A DNA stretch of 64,000 bases from Athripsodes cinereus (GCA_947579605.1 OX388307.1:8223237-8287236); one strand, 5' to 3'. Positions 39,531 to 51,368 are shown, counted from the first letter of the stretch. Notes: a model not told the origin generated them from the letters alone. A program made the numbers and translations.

Positions 39531-39800
39531 ATTAATATATCCCGTGGAGCACCCGGTAAAGAATTGGTCTCCCACTCTTCTCTGTAAGTTTTCGAGTGTC
39601 CTGTAAAAGGCAGGTTTTCGAAAAAATTAAGACATTGTACATCTTAAATTCAGCGATGAGGTTTGCCACCCATCCTGAATGTCTTGATTTTATATTGGCA
39701 CGAAGAGGACAACTTGCATGTTTCTTACATGCAGCTGGTCTGCTGGCTACCCCACTTGTGGGATATGCCGTGATGGTATAGTATAGTATAGTATTAATAT
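39531..39800 (+). repeat. (TAG)n-tailed SINE, intact young copy
   Basis: Full-length copy from CCCGTGGAGCACCCGGTAAA to a TATAG repeat tail, flanked by the 8-bp direct repeat ATTAATAT (39531-39538 and 39793-39800). It is almost identical over its whole length to the minus-strand copy at 46369-46617, so both are recent. Confidence 0.9.
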
Positions 39801-40554
39801 TGGATTGTAGGTACTTATTTCCTGATGGCGGAATAATACTTACAAGATAAATCCAAAAGGTGCTTTTTTTATATGAAAATAATTTCAAAAGTGGTGGATG
39901 ATACAATGGCGTGCTTCTCATACTTGCAAAAAATCAACGCACATCACAATTGCAAGCATGACTGCTATTTTTTTTTAATTATATAACTTACATAAATCTT
40001 ATTTACACTGGTTGAATTTTTGTTGTTGTTAAATACTAAAATTAAAAAATTAATGACAGAGGGAGGTAATAATTAGGTATAAAAAAAATATGTATGTCCT
40101 AAGATTGGTAGTAAATGTGAATGTTGACATACAAAACCCATAAAACGTCCACCAATCTTTAAAAATATTCTCCATTACGACAGCATGACCAATATAAAAA
40201 GTGTAGTCCCGCCACTGGCGGCTATGGATACTAGAGCATAGTAATATCAAGTATGTAAGTACCTACTATAATAATAATGGGTAGGTACTTTTAAAAATTT
40301 CGGTGCGTGTTTTATTTTATGTACAAACCTCTAGTGATAAAACTAAATTAGTTAGGGTCGTGCCAAGAATAATAATTAAAAATCATTGTACGGAGTTCTA
40401 TAATTTTTTTATTTTATTTTATTATAATGATCCTTGTTAAAAAATACATCTCTTGTTAAAGTGGTTAATATTTGGTAGATAAAATGTCTTAAATGTCAGT
40501 CCAATCAAGAAAGAGTGTTTATTTTTTTATTATGAAAAAATCTTAATAAATCCC
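39801..40554. other. AT-rich intergenic DNA
   Basis: No gene seen. Confidence 0.5.
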
Positions 40555-40778
40555 ACATCTATAGTAGTCAGCAAAGCAGCTACATGCCTACGTGTAATAA
40601 ACAAGCAAGCTATCCTCTCCGTGCCAACAAAAAATTAAGGCATTCAGGATGAGTGACAAACGTCATCGCTGAATTTAAGATTAAAATTACTTTATTTTTT
40701 TCGAAAACCTGCCCTATACAAGACAACTTACGGGAAAGAGTGGGAGACCATTTCTTAGGTGGGTGCTCTACGGCAGTA
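40555..40778 (-). repeat. (TAG)n-tailed SINE, nearly full-length
   Basis: Reverse orientation: AAACAAGCAAGCTATCCTCT, ACGTCATCGCTGAATTTAAG, AAAACCTGCCCTATACAAGA and the head GGTGGGTGCTCTACGG. The tail side is damaged. Confidence 0.75.
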
Positions 40779-41517
40779 ATTAAAAGAGTCTGAAAAGATG
40801 CTTCAAGGTAGATTTGAATAGTACCTAAATGTTCTGTTGAATTTCGAAACGCGTGATGTGATTGGGCAAATTTAAATGCAAAATTTAAAAATGTTCTTAT
40901 TATTTCATACATATAATTAATAACTTATCAAATGCTAATATATATGATACTATCTAATAAAAAAAAAACGGTAGGTAATCATAAAAATGGGAAACGACGT
41001 TTTCTGCATTTAAATATCCCGTGTACCTACTCAACAAATTATTTTTACTTATTTACTCTGTTTTAAACTCAATTCATAGATTTTTATAATACTCACAAAA
41101 AAATGGAGACAGCCCTGTTAAGTCACCCCTCACAGCAAGCATATCTGTCACCGTACAGTGTCTGCGCCAGATTAATGCTGTCGCCTAGGATTTTTATCTC
41201 GACACAGACTCCAAACAATTCATAGATACCACCAGAAACACTCATATACATACATACGGCAAAATAACTAATACTACGAATTATAACTACTACAGTCTAA
41301 AACTCAGAGCTTGGCATTAACTTGTTAATCGGTAATTAACGATCTAAAAATAATATTAACTGTTATCTGATTCTCCAATTAAATCAACAGACTTATTAAC
41401 TTTCGTTAAATGAAAGTCCGTTACTTTTTGGGGAGAGAGCGAACATCACCGGCAGGTATAAATTTTTCGAAAGCGTCATAAACCATAAACATTTTTTTTT
41501 GTTAACGGATTATTCAT
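40779..41517. other. AT-rich intergenic DNA
   Basis: A GC-richer patch at 41100-41220 is unexplained. No protein match or repeat was recognised. Confidence 0.4.
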
Positions 41518-41670
41518 TCATTCATACCATCACGGCATTTCCCACAAGTGGGATCGCCAGAGGACAAACTACATGTAATATACATGTAAGTCATCATCTC
41601 TGTGCTAACAAGAGTTGAGACAATCAGGATGTTGTGTAGCATACCTCATCACCGAACTGAAGGTATTTAT
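41518..41670 (-). repeat. (TAG)n-tailed SINE, 3' part
   Basis: Reverse orientation: ACCATCACGGCATTTCCCAC, ATGTAATATACATGTAAGTC and CATACCTCATCACCGAACTG. The head is missing. Confidence 0.7.
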
Positions 41671-41776
41671 AAGATAACGGATTAACAACGTTAAATATAT
41701 ATTTAACGGTGCCCAGGCCTGCCAACACTCCAAACAATTAATGTGTACTGCAATATTATTTCATTGAAGGAGACAA

Positions 41777-41855
41777 ACCTACTGCCCGGATAGCTCAGAA
41801 GTCTGGGGACTTAGCTAACACTAAAACACAAAGCGTAAGTGGGTTTAAGAAGAGC
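41777..41855 (+). repeat. tRNA-like SINE head, decayed
   Basis: TGCCCGGATAGCTCAGAAGT resembles a tRNA 5' end with an A box (TAGCTCAG), and GTGGGTTTAAGAAG about 45 bp later resembles a worn B box. The wide spacing and missing acceptor pairing argue against a tRNA gene. It stops close to the DNA transposon that follows. Confidence 0.4.
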
Positions 41856-41874
41856 AACAAAATATATTCATTTA

Positions 41875-43406
41875 CAATTGAACCATCAGTTCCAACCAAG
41901 AAGGGAACAAACGCCAAAATATCAAAAATCGAAATATTTTCTCAAAGTGTCATTGAAATCTAAACGCACACCTCCACGTGAAAAAAAACGCAAAAACAAT
42001 ATTTTCTGAGGAGTTATGCACTGTCTAAATTCTCAACAGTTTGAAGAAGGAAATAACTCCGTGATTTATTCCCTTCTTAAAACTGTTTCTCGGAATTTTC
42101 CCTAAATGGTGATCTTTTTTCCTCTAATATTACTCATGATGTTGATACCTGTCAGTTGGTTGTGTTTTTAATAGTGTCAAGTGTGATTGTGGCTTTCTTT
42201 TTTTAACAAATTAGGTGCATTTTTTATGTATTGTAATTAACCTGAGGAAATTCCTAGGAAATTTATAATAGGTCTAAGAAATACAAATTTTTACAATCAT
42301 GAAGTTCAAAAAAAAAAACAAAAGACTTCGGTATGTGTTAGTACAACAACTGGGTGCAATATTCCTTCGAAAACCAATACCGATGAGTGCGGCTGTAAAA
42401 ATAAGGGTGTTTTCTAAGGAGGAAAAAATTAATATAGAAACAATTATTTGATTACAGTTCGAAAAATGAGCAAGACACTGTTCTAATGGGTCTAATACTA
42501 CATTCATCTATTACTCGTCAAAGGTCCAAGAGCAAAAAAATTGAATGATTGTAAAAAAGGTTAAGGAATAATAAAGAGTAAGGCTTTTTTTCAACTTACT
42601 TCATTGGTTGCTGAAAGAAAATCGCCAGAGGATAATCGCCGGGGGAAACACCAAAACTGCGGAAAAATTTTATCAGCTCAAGTACCTAGTTAATACTATT
42701 GACGACCATATGAGAACATTTTCTACCTAAGTGTCTCACTATTCCAATAAAAAAGTAAAATATTTGAATTCCGACCTCAATTTTAAAATGATGTTTAACA
42801 GCTGTACTGTACAAAATATCCAAATTTTACAACATTTGTAAAAAACGATTTTTATAGAAAATATTTGAATGAAAATTTGGGATTAAGATTTGGTCGCCCA
42901 CAAGTAGATGTGTGTAAAGATTTGAACAACAAAATAAAATCTTCATCATTGAATGATACTGCTAAACGTGTTGTGTGGCAGAAAAAAAAAATCATATTAA
43001 AAGGGCCATTTAAATGACCATTTTATATAGCCAAACGGACTTTTTATATACTGTTGTATTTTTTTTTGCATTTATTGTTGATTTTTTTAGAAAATGAGAA
43101 ATAAATAATGTAGTTTTATAGAACCGTTTTCTAATTGTCATACATTTAACAAACGATTACCTCAAAGATCTTTGTAAGTTTGAAGAAGGGAACAAATCCA
43201 CAAAGTTCGATCTTAAATATCTCAAAAAGTAAAAAGTACAAAAAAATATCTCATGTTACACATGATATAAAACATTATTCTTTATATTTGTCCCCTACAA
43301 CAACAGACACGAATATTACAAATAAAAGAGTTGTGAAGTTTTTTTCGGTTTTCTCAAATGTGGTTCACTTGGATTTATTCCCTTCTTCAAACTGATGGTT
43401 CAATTG
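41875..43406. mobile_element. DNA transposon, 1.53 kb, decayed
   Basis: Perfect 15-bp terminal inverted repeats, CAATTGAACCATCAG at 41875-41889 and its complement at 43392-43406. CAATTG is itself a palindrome, so it could be a 6-bp target duplication rather than part of the repeat. The motif AGTTTGAAGAAGGGAA recurs in both orientations at both ends (about 41890, 42038 plus; 42066 minus; 43178 plus; 43375 minus), a pattern expected of subterminal transposase-binding sites. The inside holds a broken coding region. The superfamily is not identified. Confidence 0.7.
42340..42990 (+). pseudogene. Decayed transposon protein with RFGRPQVDVC motif
   Basis: Shifting plus frames give a coherent but broken protein: SAAVKIRVFSKEEKI, then YSSKNEQDTVLMGLI (from about 42452), then VSHYSNKKVKYLNSDLNFK (from about 42733), then after a frameshift near 42804 KNDFYRKYLNENLGL and RFGRPQVDVCKD, ending NDTAKRVVWQKKK. 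From memory this order resembles a group of uncharacterised insect proteins with the same 'hhFGRP-hDhC' signature that appear to be transposon-encoded. Several stops and at least two frameshifts make it non-functional, and no catalytic core remains. The family assignment needs a database search. Confidence 0.55.
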
Positions 43407-44579
43407 GTGCAATACATTCTAACAGTCAAATATACCTAGAGAATAATATACCTATAAAACGATCTTAGACTCAGACGGCAAATAAATGCGATAGAAAGAC
43501 AATAAATACTAAACTAAAGATTATTCTGTATCTGACACAAGACGAAGAAACCATGATATTCCAGATTTAAAAATGGAAAGAAATTTAAGTACAAGATAAC
43601 ATCGTATTGCACGCATTCATTTTCAACGATTGTTGGTTAAGTTTAAAGTTACAGATAAACACGTGATATAATCAAAATTTATACTTCTAATAATCGGTAT
43701 CCAATACTTTATTCCGTAAGGGCTCACATAACTCGATTACGGGTGAAAAGCCAAAATGAAAAAAAAAAACATAATTGGCAAAATCTATACTTACTTTCTG
43801 AAACTATTTTTGTAGACTCATTGCACAGTCAGTCGACACATAATTATTAAAAGTCAATTATAATAATCCTCACAATACACGAAACTGGAACAACCAGCTG
43901 TTAAAGTAATGAGCTCGTGCATAATAAATTACATTAATAAAGTCTAAACTAAACAACTATGTTATCAAATAGAGTGATACATACAGTACAGTACTAAACA
44001 AAGTAAGTTTATCAAAATTATAACTTAAACATAATTACTACTGTATTATGTTATGTGTAGGTGAGCATACACTGTTTTCGTGAAATTCAACTAACTCTCT
44101 ACCAAAGGACTACAAAGTTATTTATCGGAGTACCGGATATGCGAGAACTTCAACCAGCTACCCGTTTATAGGCTTTGAGATGATATAATTATTCAACTCT
44201 TAAAGTTTAGAGCTTTATCCTTGGTTCCGGCTTTTCCGTAAAATGATAATGGAATTTGAATTGACAATCTCTGCCTTTTTTATTTATTTATTTATGTTTA
44301 CCTAGTTCCAAAACTATGAAAATCGGCACAGATAAAAAACCAACTATCCGGTATTTAACCATATGTAGATTCACCTGGTTTGCATAGTAATTTTAGACCG
44401 AATAGGCTGGACATCCGATATTTTGATATTCGTTACATCTTTAGTAAAGACTATAATAAATGCAAGTAGTGCTACAACCATTCTAGGCATAATATGGTAA
44501 CAAGGAGTAGAGTTTGTAATATCAATATTTGTTTCTAAATAAATTATTATTTTATAGCTATTTGGTAACATTCATTCAA
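43407..44579. other. AT-rich intergenic DNA
   Basis: No gene seen. Confidence 0.5.
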
Positions 44580-44680
44580 ACCACTGCGATATTTGGGAAA
44601 AGTGGAGTAGCCAGCGGAAAAAAACTACACGTTGTCTCTTCCGTGCCAATAAAAATTAAAATTCCCTAGAAGATTTCTTT
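44580..44680 (-). repeat. SINE fragment, decayed
   Basis: Reverse orientation: AAGTGGAGTAGCCAGCGGA and ACGTTGTCTCTTCCGTGCC. Only the 3' part of the (TAG)n-tailed SINE remains. Confidence 0.55.
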
Positions 44681-45519
44681 CAGTTTAAGTTACGATATTG
44701 TGATTGTCAATATCAATTAAACGTATTCATAGGAAGTCTTTTAATTTAGAGAATTTGTCCTTTAAGAAACGTCGTAAAAATTTTACAAAATGCCGACATG
44801 AAGGTAGAAAAAAAGCAGTAGTAAGTGGTACGTATGAGTCATATTTAAAATAAAAATACGCATTTGAAAGGGGTTTTATTCAATTCACAAATGTCGTTAT
44901 TACCATCTCAATTATGAAGACGTAGGTACCTGGGTACACGTCGGTTTACTCGTAAACATTGTGCAGACTACACTAAACAGATTTAGAGAAATTATATTTG
45001 GTACAATTGTATAGAGACACAACAACTTTGTCAGTGTATTAGACAGTGTTCATGGGGGGAGTGCAATAACAGAATTGTAGCGAAGATCTAATGCATTACT
45101 AAAGTAGACAAATTATTTTGTACTGCAATTAAAACATGTACGGTTACCTTAATTGTGAATTGTTTAGTAAAAGTTCACCTATGGTTATTAACTGATGTAG
45201 TTACACAGAAGGTTCTTTTGTAGAACACATATTATAAGTATGCACGTGCATAAGCAAATATAATATGATTTTCATATCGAATTGTATGTAATGTTGAGAA
45301 TGTCTAATTATAGCTGGCCAAAAATGACAGTGTTGAAACTAAAAAGTTGTCTTTCTCAATATACAGTTTCTATGAGAACAATACAAGAGCGTGGAAATGC
45401 GACATGTACGAAATTTTCAGCATAAAAAGACTAGTTTCCACCATTCCTACCATGTGCCCGAGCAAACTATGAATATATGCCTATATCTATGTATTTATTA
45501 ATAGAGCACTAGTGTTACC
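44681..45519. other. AT-rich intergenic DNA
   Basis: No gene seen. Confidence 0.5.
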
Positions 45520-45655
45520 TAGTTGTGTTAGCTTGTATTTTTTTGTTGTTATTGTTGATTGATTTGTCGTTTGTAAGTGAAGACTGTATTATTTTTTGAT
45601 CATGTTATTTGTAAAAAGGCGCAAGCCGTATATTTCATAAATAAATAAATAATAT
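45520..45655 (+). mobile_element. 3' end of a non-LTR retrotransposon or SINE
   Basis: T-rich stretch, then GTAAAAAGGCGCAAGCCGTA and an ATAAATAAATAAATA tail. Same family as 4400-4530 and 56800-56955, sharing the AAGGC/GCC hairpin directly before the tail. Confidence 0.55.
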
Positions 45656-46356
45656 GTTCCCAGTTACAGAAACAGCAGTTGCGTTGGCTGCGTCATGAGC
45701 TTCGCATGTCAACAAACATATCACTAAGATCGTTAGAGGTCGTGAAGAGTAAATTATCCAATTTAGAAGTAAACTTAGGAAGTTCCTTATGTTGAGCTAC
45801 GACATTGGAAATATAAAATCTATATTTAAATTCCATGCATTTCGATTTACATTTGTACCAGGTCCAAATAAAATAAAATAATTAAACTATATTTATTAAT
45901 ACATTCTTTGATAGTGTACAAGTTCGATAAATCGATAACGTCAAATGATAAGATCTATTTGCCCCAACTGTGAAAAACACATCCGGAGCAGTGATTTACG
46001 GCGGTTATATTTTATTTTCCTGGTTTGTTTTGATTGAGTAAAAATCAAAACACATGTTCGATATATCACCAATAAAACAAAATTTTACGATTTGGTTACT
46101 AAATAATCCATGCAGCTATTAAAATGGGATGAGAATCTATTAAAAATGTGTTATGTCACAAAATAGCTGTAACTGAAGATATCTATTTTAACGCTATTAA
46201 CATTTTTGTGGTTTTGTGCCATAGCACAACTCTGAATATCTTTAACATAAATATTTTACAAAAGGTTCACGAACATTTGGTACAAGATATTGCATTACGG
46301 TATGAATGTATATGTTTAAGGAAAAACACTTTTTGTGTAGAAGAAATTATCAAGAA

Positions 46357-46629
46357 AGTATATTTTATACTATACTATACCATCACGGCATATCCCATAA
46401 GTGGGGTAGCCAGCAGATCAGCTGCATGTAAGAAACACGCAAGCTGTCCTCTTCGTGCCAATATAAAATCAAGACATTCAGGATGGGTGGCAAACCTCAT
46501 CGCTGAATTTAAGATGTATAATGTCTTAATTTTTTCGAACACCTGCCTTTTACAGGACACTCGAAAACTTACGCAGAAGAGTGGGAGACCAATTCTTTAC
46601 CGGGTGCTCCACGGGACAGTATATTTTAT
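46357..46629 (-). repeat. (TAG)n-tailed SINE, reference copy with 12-bp target duplication
   Basis: This copy defines the family. The body (46369-46617) lies between perfect 12-bp repeats AGTATATTTTAT (46357-46368 and 46618-46629). In its own direction it starts GTCCCGTGGAGCACCCGGTA, passes GTAAGTTTTCGAGTGTCCTG, CAGCGATGAGGTTTGCCACC and GCTGGCTACCCCACTTATGG, and ends with GTGATGGTATAGTATAGT. Target duplications of 8, 9 and 12 bp in three copies, frequent 5' truncation and a short-repeat tail show LINE-type target-primed insertion. The head has a possible A box (GGTAAAGAATTGG) and B box (GTTTTCGAGTGTCC, one base longer than consensus at two points), so a tRNA origin is plausible but unproven. 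It encodes no protein. About 22 copies and fragments occur in this window. Confidence 0.9.
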
Positions 46630-49554
46630 TTGATGAGAAACTCAAATTTGATACATGCAAAGTATTCCAAGCAAACAAGCCTAATTTTGCCTCTAAAATC
46701 CTGCCAGCATTTATATATTACCAAAGATTATAAACTCATAATTATTTTGAGCAAACACGTTTTGTTTACGTATTCTTCAAATAGAAAACTGAACATTTTC
46801 CATAATTAATTATTATTGTACTTTTATTGAGCATTTTTTTAAAAAGTGTTAATAGAGCTGTCAACCGCACGACGGTAATTAAACGAGTAAAAAAACATAA
46901 AAAAATAATAAAATAATTATTATTAGTTGGACAAAATATAGACCAATTCCCACGAAATTAAACGAGATTTTTTTTTATAGATATCTGATATTCTAATAAT
47001 TTATAACGTATTTAAAAAATAAGTGCGTGAATGATAGAACATAAAAATTATAAAAATGTATAAATTATATTAAAATCTTAATTTCGTTGAATGAATGTTG
47101 TAGCTACACGTTACGCATTCAGCAGAATCAATAAAAAAATCGTAAAAATATTTTTTTTAGTTTTCGCCCACCAGTCATACAAAAAAATATTTACAGCAAT
47201 ATACCTTTCCTATGACGATGATATTTTAACATAAAAAGTAATAAACGCTCAATACATACTACAAAATCGCTTGAATAGTACATACTTTTTATCGTTCATG
47301 TATCAAACTTGTATTTATTTGCATTCAGGAATTTTTTTATATAAAAGTAGAGCTAAAAAATGAATTTGGAGATAATAAATTTCAAAAAAGCACTGAAAAC
47401 GGAGTTCTCTAGAGACATAGGCCAACTAACAAAGGGCATACGTGGGTCGATAGTAGAACGATAATATAGTGATTATAGGTAGGTTAAAGCGAGTACTTTT
47501 TATCCGAGTCGCTTTGAATATCCATTGAATTTAGATCTATGTAAAATAACAAGGTTCTACTCGTATTAACACTCAAAGAAACACGTGTGATATTGAGTAT
47601 TCTCATACCACACTACTTTTTCTTTTACAAAATTCCTAGAAATTAGATGAGTAGATTTTTTTGACACAGGAAATTAAAATAAAGTACATATCTATTCTAC
47701 AGAAAAAGTCGTTCGCTCCGTCGTGACTGATAACTACTTGAGGACGCAAAAAACCGTCTGAAAACAGCAGAAGGAATGTCCTGAAAATAGAAGATTCAAT
47801 ATGGTTAATTATGTCACACATGTATTGTGTGATATCACTTTATTTTAATTTTTCCCAATATGGGCTATTTTTGTTTCTTTTTGTTTATTGTTCCAACGAG
47901 GCGACTTACGTTGATCTGTTCTTCGGGTCGCCCCTGAGGAAATGAAAGTGATGTGTGCAAATTCGGATAAATAGGAGTCTCCGACTCCTGAGATATCCGA
48001 GTGTGTAGAGGTTCTTTCAATGTAGTGATAAAGTATTTCTTTGTTTGAAAGAGGATCTTTTAAAACTTGTGCTTCCAAGAGCGTTGAAGAGTTGATAGAA
48101 TGGAATTAATCTCTAACCTTTGAAATAATCCTTCTCGTCTATGGATGGCTTTACAAGTAACATTATCGGTAAGTTCTTGATGAAATTTAAACCTTATCCA
48201 CATACTACAAGTTTCAAGTCTTTGAGTGTTAAAATAGTACTCCTGTACAATGATATAACAGGGAATCCATTATTATATATATCTCTGTATTTGGATATCA
48301 TGTAATGGATGACCAAAGCAAACTGCAGCATGGATAAATAAAACCTTTATTGAAATAATGAAATAAGTATGTAGATAAAATAGGTAATACAAAAGTAAAA
48401 GATACCTTTAATAAGATGCGTATCAAAAATAAATTAAAGTAAAGTAAAGAGTGAATAAAATAATTATACCAAATATAATACCTATAGTGTGTCTGAACTC
48501 TGAAAGCCGTTAAGGTAATTTGTGTAAAATTCAATAACTTGTTTGTAATGTATCTCAATGCAGTCAAAATTATCGACCTATGGTACTTTGTAGAAGTTCA
48601 TGTTAAATTGGTTGGAATGAAACACTTTTATTAAGTACTTGAAAGTGACTAATTCAAATGTTTATTGTTTGATGAATAAACAAAAAAAAATACTTTGAGT
48701 AACTCACGAACATTAAAATCCAGTTCTTCAATCTGTGGCGATGCTTACCTGAAAACAATAAAAAAAGTATATTAGAAAACTGTAACATTATATTTCATTA
48801 TACCCCTACACTGTATCCCAAGTGTGGTAGGTATACTTCTTTCATACTAATGCAATTTTTCATACATGCACTACATTTTCTCTAACACAACAGGCGGTTA
48901 CTTTTGAGACATTGGTCTAAGTAAATCAACCTATCCCGCGCTTTCTCACACCTTTTCTTCGGATAAATAAACTTTCTTCTAGATTCTCGAAGAAGAAAAC
49001 TAAAAAAAAGTTTAAATGAGTTTGTACTTTCATCTTTACAACAATAATAAAGAAAAATTATTCTATGTAAATTAGTTTTATATTTCTTCGATGTTTTAAT
49101 GATTGTTATTATTCCTCACTCAGTACCTACTAAGCGTGCCCGGCTACCTGAAACAATACCTTCGTTTTAAATAAGATTCAGATACTTCGGTGTCCATGTC
49201 CAATACAATGAATGTTGTTATAATAATAAAACATGTACACAGTTGCACTTGATAACAATAATACACAATATAATGTTATAGCGTAGCTTTAATGGTAGCA
49301 TACCGACCCACGCGACTTCCGAATATGTAAAGCTTACCTGTTCTATTGTTGAAATAATAGCAAACACCAGTGGAGTGCTTCCCATACATGCATAAAGCAC
49401 CGCACCACAAGGGTGTCGTTTTCATACATGCAAAATATAAACGCATGTCTTAACAATTGCACGAAATTTCTTAAACCCATCTTACTTACATCGGAATGAA
49501 CTTAAAATTCATTCAATCATCCATTACATTTCTATATAAAGTAAAAAGATCGGT
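46630..49554. other. AT-rich intergenic DNA
   Basis: No gene recognised. A 77-codon minus frame (47845-48078) is less AT-rich and richer in charged residues than its surroundings but has no motif I know. Confidence 0.45.
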
Positions 49555-49795
49555 ATTAAACTATTCTCCCACATTTCTTCGTAGGTTTTTGAGTGCCCTG
49601 TAACAGGCAGTACTTCGGAGAAATAAAGACATTTCACATCTTAAATTCAGCAATGTTTTCACCCAATCTGAATGTTTTAAGCATTTTGTTCCCTTAGAGA
49701 GGACAGCTTGCGTGTTTATTATATGCAGCTGGTCTGCTGGCTAACCTGCTTGTGTGATATGCCGTGATGGGATAATAGTAGAAGTAGTAGAAAGG
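49555..49795 (+). repeat. (TAG)n-tailed SINE, nearly full-length
   Basis: Head part TCTCCCACATTTCTTCGTAG and TTTTTGAGTGCCCTGTAACA, body CATCTTAAATTCAGCAATG, end GTGATATGCCGTGATGGGAT and an imperfect TAG tail. Confidence 0.8.
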
Positions 49796-50508
49796 GAAAT
49801 GTAGTAAAATTTCTAAAGTTGTGTATTTTCTAAAATTTTTAAACAAAATGCGATTGCGTAAAACCTTAGATTCCTATATCCAATTAGAAAAGCTGAGATT
49901 TTTTTTAAATTAATTCCTATTCTACTTATAAAACAAAATGTAAAATTTGAGTGAAAAGTAAAAAAATGACAAAAAGGCTATTTATTTCCGCCACTGGGAA
50001 GTTTGAGATATGTACGTGAACGTACTAGAGCAAAACCATAGAAAGATAGTTTGACAAAGATACACTTTGCAATTGTTTTTAAGGAATGTAAAACACTATT
50101 CAACTAACAGTTTACATAAATGCAAGAACAAATTAAATAGTTTCAAAATAAAAATGGTAATACTATGCAATTATTCATTACAAATGAAAAGCATTTTCTG
50201 TCAATATTAACGATTTACAGAATTTGAATTGATTGTTGGTCAAAAAGAACACTGTTTTTCACCCGAAAATATCTCTAAGGCAAATTTGACATCATTCATA
50301 ATAGGCATATCGTTTCAGCGACAACGCTATCAAACTATTAAAAATGTCGTTGAAATAGGTCACTTAGGAATAAAGAATTAATAATTTGATGTTAAACTCA
50401 CACTCACATAATATGTACCTACATTTGATTTCGGGTTTGGGTTGGCTGAAAGAAATTGCATATGTGATAATCCCGCCTTTTGGCATAAATTTTATTATAA
50501 AAATGTTT
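49796..50508. other. AT-rich intergenic DNA
   Basis: No gene seen. Confidence 0.5.
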
Positions 50509-50584
50509 AAGATTAATAATAAAATTTAAACACTGTTTTATTCCGGTACGAAGAAAACAGTGTTTCAATTTTATTAATAATCTT
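50509..50584. repeat. Foldback hairpin
   Basis: AAGATTAATAATAAAATTTA with CACTGTTTTATT (50509-50545) pairs with GAAAACAGTGTTTCAATTTT and ATTAATAATCTT (50551-50584). Only a few mismatches and about 5 bp lie between the arms. It may be a small MITE. It ends about 170 bp before the tandem array. Confidence 0.65.
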
Positions 50585-50768
50585 TTATAATGCATTTCCT
50601 TAAAGTTACACTAGAAAATATAGAATATTGAAAATGTTTGTTTATTCTAATGTGCTAATAAAACCTTATTATTTATTTATTTATGTATGAACAATTTCGC
50701 GAAAGAAGTATTTTAAATCATAAAACACCGGTTATGTTTAAATAGACAAAGAAAAGTATTATGTAACT

Positions 50769-50832
50769 GTTAATCGATGTATTTTTACAATTGAACCATT
50801 GTATGAGGTCATATATGTAAATTTAACACATG
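50769..50832 (-). repeat. Inverted 64-bp copy of the array unit at the left end
   Basis: Exact reverse complement of 50939-51002. It joins the direct units at TGGACAAAGC inside a tRNA-like module, with ATGG/TTGG overlap at the junction. A 5' inversion next to a truncated direct part is the product expected from twin priming during LINE-mediated insertion. Confidence 0.9.
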
Positions 50833-50890
50833 GACAAAGCACTCCTCGCGACAAGGTTAAGGGATGCGGGTTCAAGTCCCGTCCGGGGCA

Positions 50891-50935
50891 CTACCGAATA
50901 AGGTGACGTTGTCTTTTCTAAGCCTTATATGGTAG
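50891..50935 (+). other. Hairpin plus T-run after each tRNA-like module
   Basis: CTACCGAATAAGG and CCTTATATGGTAG (two mismatches) form a stem around GTGACGTTGTCTTTTCTAAG. The TTTT in the loop could stop RNA polymerase III, giving a transcript of about 100 nt from the upstream tRNA-like promoter. Repeated in every unit. Confidence 0.5.
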
Positions 50936-51292
50936 TTTCATGTGTTAAATTTACATATATGACCTCATACAATGGTTCAATTGTAAAAATACATCGATTA
51001 ACATACCTGTCGACTCACCTGCTCAGTGAGAAAAATGTTCAGTGACACTAGCGACATCTAGGTTCGCATCAAAGCTAACAGCAATGATACAAACCAAAAA
51101 AAAAAAATGATAATAGAATATAAATAGATGTCTCTGGAATCATACCTAGAGAGTTCATGATAGGTATAATCCTGTCTGACTACACGTGGTAGTATCCAAC
51201 ATGGGATACCCATACTAGGTATCTCAGAACAATACCTACACATGAAGCTGTCATCGGGTTTATAAGAGAGAATATCGGAGCCTTCGGCAAGT

Positions 51293-51368
51293 CGCCCGGT
51301 AGCTTAATTGGACAAAGCACTCCTCGCGACAAGGTTAAGGGATGCGGGTTCAAGTCCCGTCCGGGGCA
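51293..51368 (+). ncRNA. tRNA-like module (first complete copy; seven more follow)
   Basis: 76 nt with tRNA layout. The D stem GCTT/AAGC is perfect and the A box TAGCTTAATTGG is good. The T arm is GCGGG-TTCAAGT-CCCGT with B box GGTTCAAGTCC. The 3' acceptor is CCGGGGC plus discriminator A. Defects: the 5' acceptor CGCCCGG pairs at only five of seven positions, the anticodon stem keeps three pairs, and the loop lacks U33. It is therefore a tRNA-derived promoter module, not a usable tRNA. The same module begins at 51771, 52249, 52728, 53206, 53686, 54164 and 54643. The 52249 copy has one G-to-T change. Confidence 0.7.

Noticed and set aside
41871..41886. 16-bp identity (TTTACAATTGAACCAT) between the 41.9-kb transposon end and the array's inverted piece at about 50785
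   Set aside because: A single 16-bp match between AT-rich sequences in 64 kb is compatible with chance, and the next bases differ.
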